A stretch of 64,000 nucleotides of DNA from Parachryseolinea silvisoli (GTDB lineage Bacteria; Bacteroidota; Bacteroidia; Cytophagales; Cyclobacteriaceae), in NCBI RefSeq assembly GCF_021190955.1, contig NZ_JAIOAO010000002.1, positions 372,001 through 436,000 of the forward strand. The letters run 5' to 3'. The notes below the pieces were generated by a model. That model was not told the origin of the DNA. It was given only the letters and a program-made list of their open reading frames with translations, and made no database searches. Positions 17,823 to 26,712 of this stretch are shown piece after piece; positions within the stretch are counted from its first letter, which is position 1; the number at the start of each line of letters is the position of its first letter. The position numbers were made by a program, and so were the translations under genes.

Positions 17823-19397
17823 TCAGTATTTGCTTGATAGGTCGGCTGCTACTTTCTTAATGATCGCAACATCCGCATCTTCAAATTTACCAGCACGAAG
17901 GTTATCCAGCACCTGACGGTGGGTGGCGCGCAGCAGTTGTGTAAAGTCCTTTTCGAATTCTTTCACTTTGTTTACCGGCACGCGGTCCATGAAACCACGT
18001 GTAGAAGCGGTAATGATCGCTACCTGCTCTTCTACAGGTACCGGAGCATATTGATCTTGTTTCAGAATCTCGGTGTTTTTTCTTCCGCGTTCGATCGTCA
18101 GCTTGGTAGCAGCATCGAGGTCAGAACCGAATTTCGCGAAAGCTTCCAGCTCGCGGAATTGTGCCTGGTCGAGTTTCAGCGTACCTGCTACTTTCTTCAT
18201 CGACTTGATCTGTGCCGAACCCCCTACACGTGATACCGAAATACCTACGTTGATGGCCGGACGAATACCAGAGTTGAAGAGGTTGGTTTCGAGGAAGATC
18301 TGACCATCGGTGATCGAGATCACGTTGGTCGGGATATAAGCCGATACGTCACCTGCTTGTGTTTCAATGATCGGGAGGGCCGTCAGCGATCCACCACCTT
18401 TTACCAGGTGTTTGATCGACGCCGGGAGGTCGTTCATGTCGCGTGCGATGGCATCGTTGTTGATGATCTTAGCCGCACGCTCGAGCAGACGGGAGTGCAG
18501 GTAGAATACGTCGCCCGGGTATGCTTCACGTCCGGGGGGTCTTCTTAGCAGCAAAGAAACTTCGCGGTAAGCAACTGCCTGCTTAGACAAGTCGTCATAT
18601 ACTACCAGGGCCGGGCGGCCGGTGTCGCGGAAGAATTCGCCGATCGCTGCACCCGTGAAGGGGGCGAAGAACTGCATCGGAGCTGGGTCAGAAGCCGAAG
18701 CCGATACAATCACGGTAAAGGGGAGAGCCCCGGCTTTTTCTAACGCTGCGACTACAGTTGCTACGGTCGATGCTTTCTGACCAATCGCTACGTAGATACA
18801 CAGCACAGGCTGGCCCTTTTCATAAAATTCTTTCTGATTGATGATGGTGTCGATCGCCACGGCAGTTTTACCTGTTTGACGGTCGCCGATAATAAGCTCG
18901 CGCTGACCACGACCTACAGGGATCATGGAGTCGATAGCTTTAATACCGGTTTGGAGCGGTTCGTTCACAGGCTGACGGTAGATTACACCCGGCGCTTTAC
19001 GCTCGAGGGGCATTTCATACAGCTCACCAGAGATAGGGCCTTTGCCGTCTATCGGAGCGCCCAGTGTATCGACCACACGGCCAAGCATACCGTCACCTAC
19101 TTTAATCGAGGCGATCTTGCCGGTACGTTTTACAGTATCACCTTCGCGGATGCCTTTCGATTCACCCAACAATACCGCACCAACGTTGTCTTCTTCAAGG
19201 TTCAGTACGAGGGCACGAAGACCCGTTTCAAATTCCAGCAGCTCACCGGCCTGGGCTTGGGTAAGACCATAGATGCGCGCCACGCCGTCACCAACAGTGA
19301 GGACGGTGCCGACTTCTTCCAGTTGTGCTTCTGTGCGGGACTGAGAAAGTTGCTCGCGCAATATTGCTGATACTTCTTCCGGTCTGATCTCTGCCAT
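17823..19397 (-). CDS. atpA: ATP synthase F1 subunit alpha
   Basis: The 524-residue regulatory nucleotide-binding subunit has the P-loop [10 protein letters not shown] near residue 172, [17 protein letters not shown] (Walker B), [20 protein letters not shown], and [15 protein letters not shown]. The N-terminal part [17 protein letters not shown] is the delta-contact region. It pairs with beta in the alpha3beta3 head, but the beta gene is not in this window. Confidence 0.98.
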   Translation of the reverse strand: MAEIRPEEVSAILREQLSQSRTEAQLEEVGTVLTVGDGVARIYGLTQAQAGELLEFETGLRALVLNLEEDNVGAVLLGESKGIREGDTVKRTGKIASIKVGDGMLGRVVDTLGAPIDGKGPISGELYEMPLERKAPGVIYRQPVNEPLQTGIKAIDSMIPVGRGQRELIIGDRQTGKTAVAIDTIINQKEFYEKGQPVLCIYVAIGQKASTVATVVAALEKAGALPFTVIVSASASDPAPMQFFAPFTGAAIGEFFRDTGRPALVVYDDLSKQAVAYREVSLLLRRPPGREAYPGDVFYLHSRLLERAAKIINNDAIARDMNDLPASIKHLVKGGGSLTALPIIETQAGDVSAYIPTNVISITDGQIFLETNLFNSGIRPAINVGISVSRVGGSAQIKSMKKVAGTLKLDQAQFRELEAFAKFGSDLDAATKLTIERGRKNTEILKQDQYAPVPVEEQVAIITASTRGFMDRVPVNKVKEFEKDFTQLLRATHRQVLDNLRAGKFEDADVAIIKKVAADLSSKY

Positions 19398-19442
19398 AAT
19401 ATCGTTAATCGTTAATTGTTAAAGTAATGGTGTACGGATGGG

Positions 19443-20003
19443 TTAGAATTCTTTGATGTATGGATTGTGGCTGAACTGCATTTTGAGGGCATTCAACTTA
19501 CTCTTGATGGAGGCATCTATCTGCTTGTCTCCTACCTCCAACACAAATCCTCCGATCATCTCGCTGTCGACGACCTCTTTGAGCTCGACTTGCTTTTTGT
19601 CGCTCAGACCTTTGGCAATTCTTTCGATCTCAGCACGGAGCGTAGCATCCAGCGGAACTGCCGTGGTAATGACTGCGGCGCCAATGCCTTTATATACGTT
19701 GTACGCAAGATGGAATTCGCGAGCAATAGCCGGCAAAAGCGGCTCACGGTTCTTCCTGGTGATAATGTCGAAGATCGCCATCGTCAGCGGATGTACCTTG
19801 CCGTTGAAGATACGCTCCAGTATGTCGCGTTTCTTGTCATGCTTCACAATGGGGTTTTGAAGCAGAAGTACGAACTGTCGGTTTTCCGCACAAACTTTAG
19901 CAAAAAGCTGCATGTCTGCGTGTACCGCGTCCAGAACATTCTGTTCAACCGCCAGACCGAGGAGGGACTTTACATAGCGCGATGCTGCCCGTAAATCACT
20001 CAT
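19443..20003 (-). CDS. atpH: ATP synthase F1 subunit delta
   Basis: The 186-residue subunit links F1 to the peripheral stalk. It begins MSDLRAASRYVKSLLGLAVE. The C-terminal block has VVDSEMIGGFVLEVGDKQID and DASIKSKLNALKMQF, typical of OSCP/delta. It lies two bases after atpF and 45 bases before atpA. Confidence 0.95.
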   Translation of the reverse strand: MSDLRAASRYVKSLLGLAVEQNVLDAVHADMQLFAKVCAENRQFVLLLQNPIVKHDKKRDILERIFNGKVHPLTMAIFDIITRKNREPLLPAIAREFHLAYNVYKGIGAAVITTAVPLDATLRAEIERIAKGLSDKKQVELKEVVDSEMIGGFVLEVGDKQIDASIKSKLNALKMQFSHNPYIKEF

Positions 20004-20005
20004 GC

Positions 20006-20500
20006 TTAGTTAACTTTAATGTCTTTAACGTAGTTGGCTACAAGCTCTTTCTGAGCTTTGTCGTCGGCGAGGCTCTTTCTCAACAGCTTTTCGGCTACTT
20101 CGAGAGAGAACAGGGCTACCTGCTCCTTTACTTCCCGGAGGGCGGCTTGCTTCTCTATGTTGATGGCGGCGCGTGCTTCGTCGATAATTTTGTCGGCTGC
20201 TTTTTTAGCGTCAGCCTGAGCTTCTTCCTTCATGCGGTTAGACGCCTCGCGGGCTTCGTGCAGAATCCGGTCACGCTCTTCGCGGGCAGCTTTCAACAAC
20301 TTCTCATTGTCTGACTTCAGCGCTGCTATTTCCAGGCGCGCTTTTTCGGCAGTCGATAAAGCGTCCTGAATAGACACTTCACGCTCTTTGAGAGAAGCGA
20401 TGATGGGCTTCCAGGCCAGCTTGCTCAGTAGAAAGAATAGACCTACGAAGATGACTAACTGCCAAATGATAAGGCCCGTACCGGGGGTAAGAAGTTCCAT
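20006..20500 (-). CDS. atpF: ATP synthase F0 subunit b
   Basis: The 164-residue peripheral-stalk subunit has one N-terminal membrane helix (TGLIIWQLVIFVGLFFLLSK) followed by a long charged coiled coil (AEKARLEIAALKSDNEKLLK and onward). It ends within two bases of atpH, and its position between c and delta is normal. Confidence 0.96.
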   Translation of the reverse strand: MELLTPGTGLIIWQLVIFVGLFFLLSKLAWKPIIASLKEREVSIQDALSTAEKARLEIAALKSDNEKLLKAAREERDRILHEAREASNRMKEEAQADAKKAADKIIDEARAAINIEKQAALREVKEQVALFSLEVAEKLLRKSLADDKAQKELVANYVKDIKVN

Positions 20501-20578
20501 AATATGTATATAGTCTGGTGTAGTTTCAACATAAAGAAACCTGCCCGGCCAAACGCCTAAAGCAGGTTTCTAAAGCTT

Positions 20579-20836
<258 letters not shown>

Positions 20837-20898
20837 TTAAATTGTGTGTATTAAAGCCCGGCGCCGTGTTACCGAAACCGGGATATCTTAATGCTTAG

Positions 20899-21969
20899 TT
20901 AGTGATGATCGTCATGTTCATGTACCGCGGTAGCCTGACCAATGTACAGCGACGAGAATAGCGTAAATACATAGGCCTGAATACCAGCCACCAATATCTC
21001 GATCAGGTTGATGAACAATGCCACCAAGCTTGACGCGATACCGACCGAATAGCTTTGGAAGATGAATGTCAGGGCTATCAAGCTTAGGATCACAATGTGG
21101 CCAGCCGTGATCGCCACAAAAAGACGTACGGTCAGTGAAATGGGCTTGGTGAAGATGCCGATGATTTCCACGGGCAGGATGACGATGCGCAACGGCAGCG
21201 GCACACCTGGCGTCCAGAAAATGTGCGACCAGTACGAGCGGTTCCCATTCACGTTTGTAATGATGAAGGTCAGCACGGCCAGTACCAACGTCACGGCAAT
21301 ATTGCCAGTCATGTTGCTTGCGCCGGGCAGCAGGCCCAGAATGTTACCAAACAGGATAAAAAAGAACAGGTTCAGCAAGTACGGAAAGTACTTTTCGTAG
21401 TGGGGGCCAATGTTGGGTTTCACGATTTCGTCGCGCACAAACAGAATGACGGGTTCAAAGAACGATTGAATGCCGCTGGGAGCCTTGCCCGTGTTCTTTT
21501 TGTAACCTTTTGCCACTGCGGTAAACACCAGGATGAGTACAATGGCATTGATAAAGAGCATGGCTACGTTCTTCGTGATGGAAAGGTCCAATGTACTGGC
21601 GCCGTTTGCCAGCACAACTTTATGGTGCTCGAGTTTGTAGCCGTTGTAACCTTCCGCCTTCAGGTTGTGATGTTCGTCATAGAAATTGCCGGAAGAGAAA
21701 GCCTCTATGCCGCGTTCAGAAGAATAAACAATGACGGGAAGAAACAGCGTGCCACTGTGGCCGCTCCAAAAATGCCAGCTGTGATCGTCTACTACGTGGT
21801 GGATGATCACCTCACTTGCGTTGAACTCTTCCTTTTGCGGTTTTTCGCCGTTCTCGTATTCGTCTGCTTCCTGTGTGTGTTCATGTTGCGCGCTGGCAAC
21901 AGAAAAAAACATGGCTAACAGTAAACCAAGGATCGAAATTCTTCGGAAAGTGCTAGAGAAAACGCTCAT
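20899..21969 (-). CDS. atpB: ATP synthase F0 subunit a, with a signal-peptide-like N-terminal extension
   Basis: At 356 residues it is about 90 longer than the E. coli subunit. The extra part is at the N terminus: a signal-like segment (ISILGLLLAMFFSVASAQ), then a His/Glu-rich stretch that would face the periplasm. The core has SFFEPVILFVRDEIVKPNIG and LTVRLFVAITAGHIVIL, with the essential Arg of the proton path. Such extensions are usual in Bacteroidota. The gene ends with the His/Asp cluster HEHDDHH. A -7 element lies at 22005-22012, so the operon can start here independently of atpZ. Confidence 0.95.
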   Translation of the reverse strand: MSVFSSTFRRISILGLLLAMFFSVASAQHEHTQEADEYENGEKPQKEEFNASEVIIHHVVDDHSWHFWSGHSGTLFLPVIVYSSERGIEAFSSGNFYDEHHNLKAEGYNGYKLEHHKVVLANGASTLDLSITKNVAMLFINAIVLILVFTAVAKGYKKNTGKAPSGIQSFFEPVILFVRDEIVKPNIGPHYEKYFPYLLNLFFFILFGNILGLLPGASNMTGNIAVTLVLAVLTFIITNVNGNRSYWSHIFWTPGVPLPLRIVILPVEIIGIFTKPISLTVRLFVAITAGHIVILSLIALTFIFQSYSVGIASSLVALFINLIEILVAGIQAYVFTLFSSLYIGQATAVHEHDDHH

Positions 21970-22004
21970 TTGGGCTTATTTCGGAGGCTTTTTAATTCCG
22001 ACCG

Positions 22005-22012
22005 CAAAGGTA
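22005..22012 (-). promoter_or_regulatory. -7 promoter element for atpB
   Basis: On the minus strand this reads TACCTTTG, a full TAnnTTTG match, about 35 bases before the atpB ATG. A TTG lies 15 bases upstream of it, which is short spacing. It lies in the gap between the AtpI-like gene and atpB. Confidence 0.5.
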
Positions 22013-22070
22013 TTAAATCTCCTCCCACAAAAAAATGTTTTGGAAAATTTTGGGCTTTTAGTAGTAGTGC

Positions 22071-22433
22071 TCAAAACCGCGAAATGCGACGATAGAGGAA
22101 GGAGATTTCCAGGACGGTGAAAATGGCATAAACCGCCATAAAAAAGACCACATTGGCGGTGGCGCCGGCTTTGTCCTGTAGCACCACAAACACATTGTAG
22201 ACGCCGTACGCCAGCAATTTGACCGTCATCGTGAGCAGATAGAGCTGGACAAAATACTCCGACTTATCGACCCTGTAAAGATAGCGGTAGATCAGTGCGG
22301 TGCTGAACGCCAACAGGATGAGCGTTTGGTAAAAGAATGAGGGCAACGCGAGCCATTGCTGTTGCCAGGCGAGCAGGGTTGCACCGGCGATCACTGCGGC
22401 GGTAATTAATAATACAAGGACGAAACGAATCAA
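22071..22433 (-). CDS. AtpI-like four-helix membrane protein
   Basis: The 120-residue product has four hydrophobic segments (VLVLLITAAVIAGATLLAW, FYQTLILLAFSTALIY, LYLLTMTVKLLAYGVY, VVFFMAVYAIFTVLEISFLY). It sits exactly where AtpI is found, between AtpZ and AtpB, and overlaps the atpZ stop by four bases. Sequence similarity to AtpI is weak, so the name comes from position and topology. A role in c-ring assembly or Mg uptake would be by analogy only. Confidence 0.65.
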   Translation of the reverse strand: MIRFVLVLLITAAVIAGATLLAWQQQWLALPSFFYQTLILLAFSTALIYRYLYRVDKSEYFVQLYLLTMTVKLLAYGVYNVFVVLQDKAGATANVVFFMAVYAIFTVLEISFLYRRISRF

Positions 22434-22666
22434 GGGTTGTCGCGTTTTATCGACCGGTACACCTGGAACATCATTCCGCCGAAAGCCAGAAAACCAAAAA
22501 GAAGCATGAACGCAGGAAAATTGAGAGCCAGGTACTGATCAAGCGTATAGCCTAACCAGCCAAGCAAGCCGATAGCGCCAAACAGTTGGATTGCCAGGCC
22601 GCTGTATTTCAGATAAGTGTTAGACGGTTTTGATTTCAGGTTGGGTGATGGATCGGGTGACTCCAT
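22430..22666 (-). CDS. atpZ: AtpZ / F0F1 subunit-I family small membrane protein
   Basis: The 78-residue protein has a polar head (MESPDPSPNLKSKPSN) and two hydrophobic helices (YSGLAIQLFGAIGLLGWLGY, FPAFMLLFGFLAFGGMMFQV). This fits the AtpZ/putative F0F1-ATPase subunit family. Its first 47 bases overlap the end of the bactofilin gene in another frame, and its end overlaps the AtpI-like gene by four bases. It is therefore tightly coupled on both sides. Confidence 0.8.
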   Translation of the reverse strand: MESPDPSPNLKSKPSNTYLKYSGLAIQLFGAIGLLGWLGYTLDQYLALNFPAFMLLFGFLAFGGMMFQVYRSIKRDNP

Positions 22667-23060
22667 TATTGTTCTCAGCTCCTATTTTAATGTCTTTTAT
22701 TGCCGCGCCCATCTTACAAGAACCGTTAAATACGGCACCAGGCTCTACGACCATTTTGCCAGTAACAATATCGCCGTTGATGATGGCCGTGGCTTTCAAC
22801 ACCAGCAACTCGGTAATTTCGATTTTTCCTTTTACTTCACCCTCAATATCAGCGTTTTGGGCAATGATATTGCCTTGTACGTGCGACTGATGGCCCAGGG
22901 CCACCTTTGACTTCGATTTGATATTGCCAGTAACTTTGCCTTCAATCCGAATATTGCCGTATGTTTCGATGTTTCCCTCCAGGTAAGTGCCTTTCCCGAT
23001 GGTATTGCTTGAGTTGCTGATCTCATCGGCAGCGCGTTTCTGTTCTTTTGAAGTTAGCAT
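22620..23060 (-). CDS. Bactofilin (polymer-forming cytoskeletal protein)
   Basis: The 146-residue protein has the bactofilin right-handed beta-helix, seen as short Gly-containing turns (GKGTYLEGNIETYGNIRIEG, then GKVTGNIKSKSKVALG). It has polar N- and C-terminal tails and no membrane segment. Bactofilins polymerise without nucleotide and position cell-wall enzymes. The M23 peptidase gene ends 11 bases upstream, a pairing known for bactofilins. The 3' end overlaps atpZ by 47 bases. Confidence 0.92.
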   Translation of the reverse strand: MLTSKEQKRAADEISNSSNTIGKGTYLEGNIETYGNIRIEGKVTGNIKSKSKVALGHQSHVQGNIIAQNADIEGEVKGKIEITELLVLKATAIINGDIVTGKMVVEPGAVFNGSCKMGAAIKDIKIGAENNNGVTRSITQPEIKTV

Positions 23061-23071
23061 GACATTCTGGT

Positions 23072-23941
23072 TTAAAAAGTTACAAATTCTTCCGGGTTCA
23101 GGGAGTTCCCATTATACCACAATTCAAAATGCAAATGTGGACCGTTGGTAAGCTCGCCACTATTTCCCACGATAGATACGATCTCGCCACCATTGACAAA
23201 AGTACCAACTTTTTTCAAAAGTTGGGCATTGTGCTTGTATACAGAGATGAGGTTGCCTCTGTGTTGCACCATTATTACATAGCCGGAGTCTTGTGTCCAG
23301 GATGAAAAGATCACTGTACCCCCAGCGATGCATTTAACCGGCTCGTTGGCTTTCGCCACTATATCTACACCGAGGTGCCCTTTGGCTACGTTATAGGTGT
23401 CGGATATATATCCCGTGAGGGGCGAGTAGAAAAAAGTCTCTTGTAGCTCCCGGTATCTAACGTTGGTTAACGGCGTCACTGATAAATCGGACTGCTCAAA
23501 TTCCCGTCGGAATGTCGAATCGATCGACGACGCGCTCAAATTGGCGGCGGTTGGTTTTGTAAGAGGCTGTGATTCGTTGCGCAATGCCTCAGCAGGATCT
23601 TTGAAATTGGTCGTGTCGCCACTGAGTACACGCTGGAAGTTAGCAATGAATTGGTCTTTACGATCGATCTCGAGCGCCAGCGAATCAACCTTTTGTGCCA
23701 GTTCAAAGAGCTGCTGGTTTAAGACCATTTGTTCGTGTTTAGGATCGAACCATTTTGCCAGGATGGTCTTCGACATAAACAGACTCATGATGAATAGCCC
23801 GGTAAATAAAATCACCGAAAAAAGAATAACTTTCGAATAGGTGAATCCCAGGCTGGTTTTCTCGGCAAAGTTTTCTTCGTTGCGAATAATCAGTTGATAC
23901 CGGGTCGTAAGCCAGTTCGATAATGTTTTTTTCGGTTTCAT
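23072..23941 (-). CDS. Membrane-anchored M23 (LytM) family metallopeptidase
   Basis: The 289-residue protein has an N-terminal cytoplasmic stretch, one membrane helix (VILFSVILFTGLFIMSLFM, about residues 39-57) and a coiled-coil linker. The C-terminal LytM domain has the zinc motifs HLGVD (HxxxD) and HLHFE (HxH), so it looks catalytically complete. It probably cuts peptidoglycan cross-links, and the partner bactofilin gene suggests localised remodelling. It is divergent from the SprE-like gene. Confidence 0.92.
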   Translation of the reverse strand: MKPKKTLSNWLTTRYQLIIRNEENFAEKTSLGFTYSKVILFSVILFTGLFIMSLFMSKTILAKWFDPKHEQMVLNQQLFELAQKVDSLALEIDRKDQFIANFQRVLSGDTTNFKDPAEALRNESQPLTKPTAANLSASSIDSTFRREFEQSDLSVTPLTNVRYRELQETFFYSPLTGYISDTYNVAKGHLGVDIVAKANEPVKCIAGGTVIFSSWTQDSGYVIMVQHRGNLISVYKHNAQLLKKVGTFVNGGEIVSIVGNSGELTNGPHLHFELWYNGNSLNPEEFVTF

Positions 23942-24093
23942 CCGCTATGGAATAGTTTTTAAGATCGTATGCGCTGCTCTCTGCTAAGGATTGTCAAATT
24001 GAACGGCCTCATGCCCTGGGGCATTTCAAAATATTCTACTTTTTTGCACAAAATTAGATATTCCAGCTTATTTAAGTATAGAATGTTGGATTT

Positions 24094-26712
24094 TTGCGTT
24101 TTACCCTCACAAATAGCAGGAGTTTGAAAAATATTGTCTACTACCTCGTTGTTCTTTTGACGCTCATGCTGCTGAACGGCTGTTCATCAGAAAGTCATTC
24201 CTGGACCAGCAAGGCTTATCATAATACGACCGCGCATTACAACGGTTATTGGTACGCGCGCGAAGAGCTCGACAAGATCGACAAAGATATTTGGGCCGCC
24301 TACGAAGACGACTACAATCGCATCTTGCGGTTGTACCCGCCGCTGGATTCGGCACAGGCAAAAGGCTATGACAAAGAAATACAGGAAGCCGTCAAAATGG
24401 CTTCTCTCGCCATACAACGGCATCCAAACAGCAAATGGGTAGACGACGCGTATATCCTCGTGGGACGTGCGCGTTTTTACAGCCTGGACTGGGGCAACTC
24501 TATCCAGACGTATAAATACGTCAACACCAAAGGCAAAGACCTGGACGCACGCCACCGCGCCATCATTCACCTGGTGCGCACCTTTACCGAACACCAGGAG
24601 TTCAACAACGCACAGGCCGCCATCGACTTTGTGCAGAAAATGCCGCTGACCAAGACGAACAAAAAACACTTGCTGCTGGAGAAAGCTTACTTCTACCAGA
24701 TGCAGGGCGACCTGGACAAGATGGTCCGAAACTTAAGCGAGGCCGTGCCGTTGTTGAAGAAGCGTGACAAGCCCGGGAGAATATACTTTATCATCGGGCA
24801 GGTATATCAAAAGCTTGGCTTCGAAGCGGAGGCCTATAACTATTATAAAAAATGTATTGCCACCAACCCCGAGTACGAGGTGGATTTTTACGCCCGCCTC
24901 TACCTGGCGCAGGTAACGGAAATATCGCGGAGCAAGGACGTGAACGCCGCGCGGAAGTCGTTTAGGAGACTGTTGAAAGACGGTAAGAACAAAGACTTCA
25001 AGGACAAGATCTATTATGAAATGGGCGTGTTTGAGCTCAAGCAGAAAAACCTGGATGAAGCCATTGCCGACTTTAACCGGTCTGTGCGTGCCGGTAACAA
25101 CAAACGAATCGACGGCGAAGCGTATCTGCGTTTGGGTGAGATTTATTATGACACACTCCGCCAGTACCAACTTTCACAAGCTTATTATGATAGTGCCATT
25201 AACGCCCTGCCAAAAGACTATGAGGGCTATGCGCGCATTAAAGCCCGGCAGGAGATATTGAACGAGTTTGTCAAACATCTGAATACCATCAAATGGCAAG
25301 ACAGCCTGTTGGCCCTAGCTGCCATGGACACCGCCGCACTGCGTGCCCAGATCAAGTCCAACTTCGAGGCTAAAAAACGCGAGGAAGAAAAACGTGCCGC
25401 CGTCGAGAAGAAACGACGGGGTGGCAATCGCATCGATATTTCGGGCAATTCCAATCCAATCTTTGCAAACGAAAATGGTGAAGCGCAGGAAGTCGATTGG
25501 TACTTTGGCAACCCCTCGGCTATGGCCATGGGCGAGACGGAATTCAAACGCGTGTGGGGTAATGTGCCCCTGGAAGACAACTGGAGGCGGTCGCTTCGTT
25601 CCGCTACCGCGGACGATAATGAAGTGGACGAGACTGCCCCCGACGATCCGAACGTACAACAGCCCACCAACACGGCTCCGCCGGCCGACCCCGTGGCGGC
25701 TGAGTACGATCGCCTGGACCAACAGATACCCCGCACAGAAGAACAAAAACAAGAGGCGCTCGCCAAGATTGAAGATGCTTACTTCAAACTGGGAGACATC
25801 TATTATTTCAAGCTGCAAGAGCCTGAGAACGCGGTGACAACGTACAATACGCTCCTGAAACGATTCCCCGAAACCAAGCACGAGGCAGAAGTCCTGTATA
25901 AGCTTTATCTGATCTACAAAGACAGTGACCCAAGCAAGGCGGAACAATACGCCAGCTTATTGTTGAGTAAATACCCCGATTCTACGTTTGCCAAACTGCT
26001 GAAAAATCCCAACTACCTGGCAGAGTCGGAACAAGCCGGTGAAAAGCAAAAGGTGCTCTACAAAGATGCCTACAGCCGATATACCGAAGGTGATAACACT
26101 GCCGCCAGGCAGACCATCGATGAAGCGCTGGCACTAGGTCAGACGACGTTTGTGCCCAACCTGGAGCTACTGCAGGTTCTAATTATTGGCAAGACCGAGA
26201 ACGTTGCGCAGTATCAGTACAGCCTGGAAGAGTTTATCAAGAAATATCCGGAAGCAGCCATTACAGAATATGCGAAGACGTTGCTGCAGTCGTCACGCGA
26301 TTTCCAGACCAAGCAGGAGCGGCGCATGGGTATACAGTACATCCGCTCGCTGGAAGAGCCGCACTACTTTATCATGATTTACCGGAAGGATGAGAAGCTA
26401 AGCGACGTTGCGTCGGCCGTGCTGGACAAATTCAACCTGGCAAGCTTCAAAGACCTGGCGCTGAAAACCAGTAACCTTATTTTAAACGACGACTACGCAC
26501 TGACGATGGTCTCGGAGTTGCCGCGTGTCACGTCTGCCATTGAGTATGCGCAAACATTTAAAGCCCAGGTTTCAAAGCTCACGGAGCTACAAAACCATAA
26601 ATTCAATACCTTTGTAATCACAAAAGATAATTTCGATATCTTCTACCGAACTAAAGGTCTTGATGAGTACATCCAATTCTTCCAAAAAAACTATCCAGCG
26701 GAAGCTCAGTAG
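24094..26712 (+). CDS. sprE: SprE/PorW-like TPR lipoprotein (type IX secretion/gliding)
   Basis: The product is a long TPR protein with a lipoprotein signal (YYLVVLLTLMLLNGCSSE). Its lipid Cys is residue 30 from the TTG at 24094, or residue 20 from the TTG at 24124. There is no ATG near the start, and either TTG is possible. Many TPR units follow (for example YFIIGQVYQKLGFEAEAYNY and AYLRLGEIYYDTLRQYQLSQ), then an acidic/Pro linker and further TPRs. Length, lipidation and the motif TSKAYHNTTAHYNGYWYA match SprE/PorW, which is needed for type IX secretion. It overlaps the PBP1A start by 50 bases. Confidence 0.82.
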   Translation: MRFTLTNSRSLKNIVYYLVVLLTLMLLNGCSSESHSWTSKAYHNTTAHYNGYWYAREELDKIDKDIWAAYEDDYNRILRLYPPLDSAQAKGYDKEIQEAVKMASLAIQRHPNSKWVDDAYILVGRARFYSLDWGNSIQTYKYVNTKGKDLDARHRAIIHLVRTFTEHQEFNNAQAAIDFVQKMPLTKTNKKHLLLEKAYFYQMQGDLDKMVRNLSEAVPLLKKRDKPGRIYFIIGQVYQKLGFEAEAYNYYKKCIATNPEYEVDFYARLYLAQVTEISRSKDVNAARKSFRRLLKDGKNKDFKDKIYYEMGVFELKQKNLDEAIADFNRSVRAGNNKRIDGEAYLRLGEIYYDTLRQYQLSQAYYDSAINALPKDYEGYARIKARQEILNEFVKHLNTIKWQDSLLALAAMDTAALRAQIKSNFEAKKREEEKRAAVEKKRRGGNRIDISGNSNPIFANENGEAQEVDWYFGNPSAMAMGETEFKRVWGNVPLEDNWRRSLRSATADDNEVDETAPDDPNVQQPTNTAPPADPVAAEYDRLDQQIPRTEEQKQEALAKIEDAYFKLGDIYYFKLQEPENAVTTYNTLLKRFPETKHEAEVLYKLYLIYKDSDPSKAEQYASLLLSKYPDSTFAKLLKNPNYLAESEQAGEKQKVLYKDAYSRYTEGDNTAARQTIDEALALGQTTFVPNLELLQVLIIGKTENVAQYQYSLEEFIKKYPEAAITEYAKTLLQSSRDFQTKQERRMGIQYIRSLEEPHYFIMIYRKDEKLSDVASAVLDKFNLASFKDLALKTSNLILNDDYALTMVSELPRVTSAIEYAQTFKAQVSKLTELQNHKFNTFVITKDNFDIFYRTKGLDEYIQFFQKNYPAEAQ

